Positions 61,627 through 64,000 of a stretch of DNA of 64,000 nucleotides are shown here, piece after piece. Made by a program: the position numbers and the translations under genes. The DNA comes from Colletotrichum lupini (Eukaryota > Ascomycota > Sordariomycetes > Glomerellales > Glomerellaceae). A model generated the notes under the pieces. That model ran no database searches and was not told the DNA's origin. It saw nothing but the letters and a program-made list of their open reading frames with translations. Position 1 is the first letter of the stretch, and each line of letters starts with the position of its first letter. The stretch spans positions 1,302,001 through 1,366,000 of the forward strand of contig NC_064682.1 of assembly GCF_023278565.1 (NCBI RefSeq), written 5' to 3'.

Positions 61627-64000
61627 TTGTGTCCGTCGCTCCGCTGCAGCAACGTTGTTGTCGATGGACTGGCAGCCGCTCAACTGTTGTACGGAGGCTG
61701 CAAATATTGCAGAGGAAGGCCGAAGTACTCCGTATGGATACTGGGAAGTTGACTGACGGTTGGCTGCTGCAAGGTCTGCTCTGTGACGTCCACTGCATAA
61801 GAGTTGGCTGTAGAATAGCCCAGGAAAAGATGAGAAAACCTCGCCAATGGCACCATCCCGCTTCTGTACTGCACCTAGTAAGTACGAAGGATGCCATTAG
61901 GCAATGGGCAGCGTAAATTGCCCATGATAATGACAGAACAGGTAGTTGAAAACTTTGGAGTCTAAGGCACGTATCTTTGGCGTCAGCAGAATGTCACCAA
62001 TGGTATTGTGGATTGGTGGACTGACAACACCACAAAACCCCGATGAACTACCTTTGCAAAGGCTAGTAAGCTAGCTTTGCGCACCACGTTCTGCCGTGCC
62101 GTTGGCATGGCAGTGACGCAGCTTAAGTGGTTTGAGAACCGCCTCCCTCTCGTCGCAGAGTCAGGTTCAGTCTCTCTAGGCAGTGGACTAAACCAACTAC
62201 CGTGGAAACACGAGAGTCACGTCAGTCGTACTGTCTTGCTCAATATCGCCGGTGTCTTGAATATCGGATGGGAATCAGCCGTGGCAGGTCTCACCGGCGT
62301 AGACGGACGACTGGTGCCATCAGAGCATGACTCCATCCGATAGTTCTGTTGTAGTCATTGGAAAACTCGTTGAAAAAGCCTTTCAATACTCCGTTTACCT
62401 ACACTGGAAACAGTACGGAGATGTAAGTTCCCCATTCCAAGTGAGGCCCCTCCCCAACGTCGAAAAACCGAGGGCAAGCCGTAAGCCGCAAACGAACATG
62501 CAACATGAGAGCGTGGCTCCGGTATAGGGCACAGCGCAGAACCCTGAATCCCGAAAGGCTTGGGCCGTCTTTGAGGCAGAGATCTCTGACCGCCGCGTGA
62601 ACCAATCGACCCAGTAGCAGAGGCGGAGGCAGAGAGGCAGAGAAAATGGCATGGAGACGCTTGAGGGAGCTCATCCACTCTCCTCCTCCACACTGAGCCT
62701 GGGGGCATTGCGCCTAGGCAGTCGAAGGCGACACACGGACCAGGGGATGAGGTTAAGCTGTATCTGGCGTAGAACGGGTCGCTGGGTACGGAGTAGGCAC
62801 TGCGTATGTACTCCATAGTTGGGCTGCGGGCAAGCTTGTTGTTGACAGAGAGAACTGGAAGGCGGACTCCTAACAGAAAGGGTCCTTGTTTTCTTCTTTT
62901 GCCTCGAGGCTTGACCATGTGGGAGGTGTCTTTGAAAGAGACGGGGGTTGGCCCTGCCGAGAGAGTCAGAAAAGAGAGACAAAGGAAGACAAGAAAAGAA
63001 AGAATAGCACGAAACGACAGAGGCGCCCTGTTGCAGCAGTTTCCGTGCATCCCCGTCCCGCAGACCCGTCTCGGGGGGGGCAGAGGCAAGATGCAAGAGA
63101 AGCGAAAGCCTATTCTCAGTCGGTGTCCGTAGAAAATTGCCAGTGTCTTGATCATGAGTTGTGTAAAATGGCGGAGTTGGAGTATCCGCCGTACATCGTG
63201 GGGTTTGGCCGGGGGATGGAGGGAAAAAAAAGTGTGCAACGATGACTCCCATCAGAGTTGCAGCTAAAATGACTAAACCAATAGGACGTACCTCCTCCGT
63301 TCCTGCTCTTTGTCGACCTCGTTAACCGACCTCGCTCCTGCCATTCTCGACTGACTTAATGGGAGTTGCCTACTAATCGAAAGGTAGACAATGGGTCCTT
63401 CCTTCTCTCCGTCGTCAAGTTCAGCTATGGACTCTGGAATTACACGGAAGGAGAGGATGGAAGACAATGCAAGAAGGTCTACCTAGTCTGGCCTTCCTTC
63501 CTTCCTCCCATCCATCGCACATGGCACCAGTTCGTTCCTTCCCTTCCTTGCCCTGACCTCACCATGCTTCCATGTACCTACGTATCTAGGTACCTCCTCT
63601 TTCGGCCGGGATCAGGGTAAGAAGGCCCAGAACGCAAGGAAGGAAAGGCTCTGGGAGATAGGTACGTATCCTTCGCTTTCTCTACCTTCCTTCCCAATCA
63701 GTGTACCTTATGTTGCAGGTTTCCCATTCAGTCCGGGCAGGTTGAGAATAAGTACGTACCGCCCTCAGGTATCCAATGTTGTGTTTTTCCCCCCTTCCCC
63801 TTCTCCTCCCGACTCCAGTTGCCCTCCTGCCCTCCAAAGAAAAACACAAGAGGTAAGCACACAGAAAAGTTAGCTTGGATCTTAGGTTGGGTTTTAAGCT
63901 AAGACAAGGAAGGTAAGCTTGAGTTTCCCACCAAGCCTTTCCATCCTAGCTCCCGGCCACCGTCTTCCACACCCCCCGGTCATTTTTCCTCACACCCCCC
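61627..64000. other. Gene-poor region to the window end
   Basis: No supported gene. From about 63480 the plus strand becomes pyrimidine-rich (repeated CCTTCCTTCC) with GTACCTACGTATCTAGGTACC at 63578-63597, of a kind common in Sordariomycete promoters. This suggests the promoter of a plus-strand gene starting beyond 64000. A 294-codon minus frame at 62355-63239 overlaps a 193-codon frame and is not recognisable. Confidence 0.35.

Noticed and set aside
62355..63239. 294-aa minus-strand ORF
   Set aside because: Pro/Arg/Ser-rich composition, no domain, overlapped by a 193-codon frame on the same strand and others opposite; likely open by chance in stop-poor sequence.

Overview
The window is nuclear DNA of a filamentous ascomycete, most likely a Sordariomycete and possibly a Colletotrichum-like plant associate (lineage is an inference). 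The evidence is: 46-80 bp introns with GTAAGT-type donors and CTGAC/CTAAC-like branch sites, a Zn2Cys6 transcription factor, HET and NACHT/STAND nonself-recognition genes, small secreted cysteine-containing proteins, and long AT-rich blocks nearly free of CA and TG dinucleotides. That depletion is the signature of repeat-induced point mutation (RIP, CpA to TpA).

Layout. (1) 1-5801: RIP-degraded Ty1/copia LTR element, 3' part only, carrying a younger un-mutated 513-bp solo-LTR-like insertion at 1238-1750. It ends inside a HET-domain gene whose C-terminal part remains at 5802-6841. (2) 6842-21876: a gene island with a phenolic acid decarboxylase, a knottin-like secreted peptide gene with a hAT-type MITE at its first intron acceptor, a DUF2855 protein, a CAD-type NADP alcohol dehydrogenase, a second small secreted protein, a phytanoyl-CoA-type dioxygenase, a GNAT acetyltransferase, a Zn2Cys6 regulator and a NUDIX hydrolase. 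(3) 21877-32760: one NACHT/STAND gene on the minus strand, split by a complete 7420-bp copy of the same copia element (23034-30453) in inverted orientation. (4) 33537-49022: a 15.5-kb element with 402-bp terminal direct repeats, heavily RIPped, holding a nested Mutator-like transposon (37084-40520). (5) 49012-50593: an archaemetzincin gene abutting that element, with a frame break at a G9 tract. (6) 50594-64000: 13.4 kb of normal composition with no convincing gene.

How it fits together. The island between the two inverted copia copies looks like accessory, plant-interaction DNA: hydroxycinnamate decarboxylation, aldehyde reduction, an Fe/2OG dioxygenase, an acetyltransferase and two secreted cysteine-containing proteins. 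There is no polyketide or peptide synthase, so it is not a classical biosynthetic cluster. Both copia insertions hit genes of the fungal allorecognition/innate-immunity repertoire (HET and NACHT). The most informative structures are the reconstructable split NACHT gene, the MITE that duplicated a splice acceptor, and the un-RIPped insertion inside a RIPped element.
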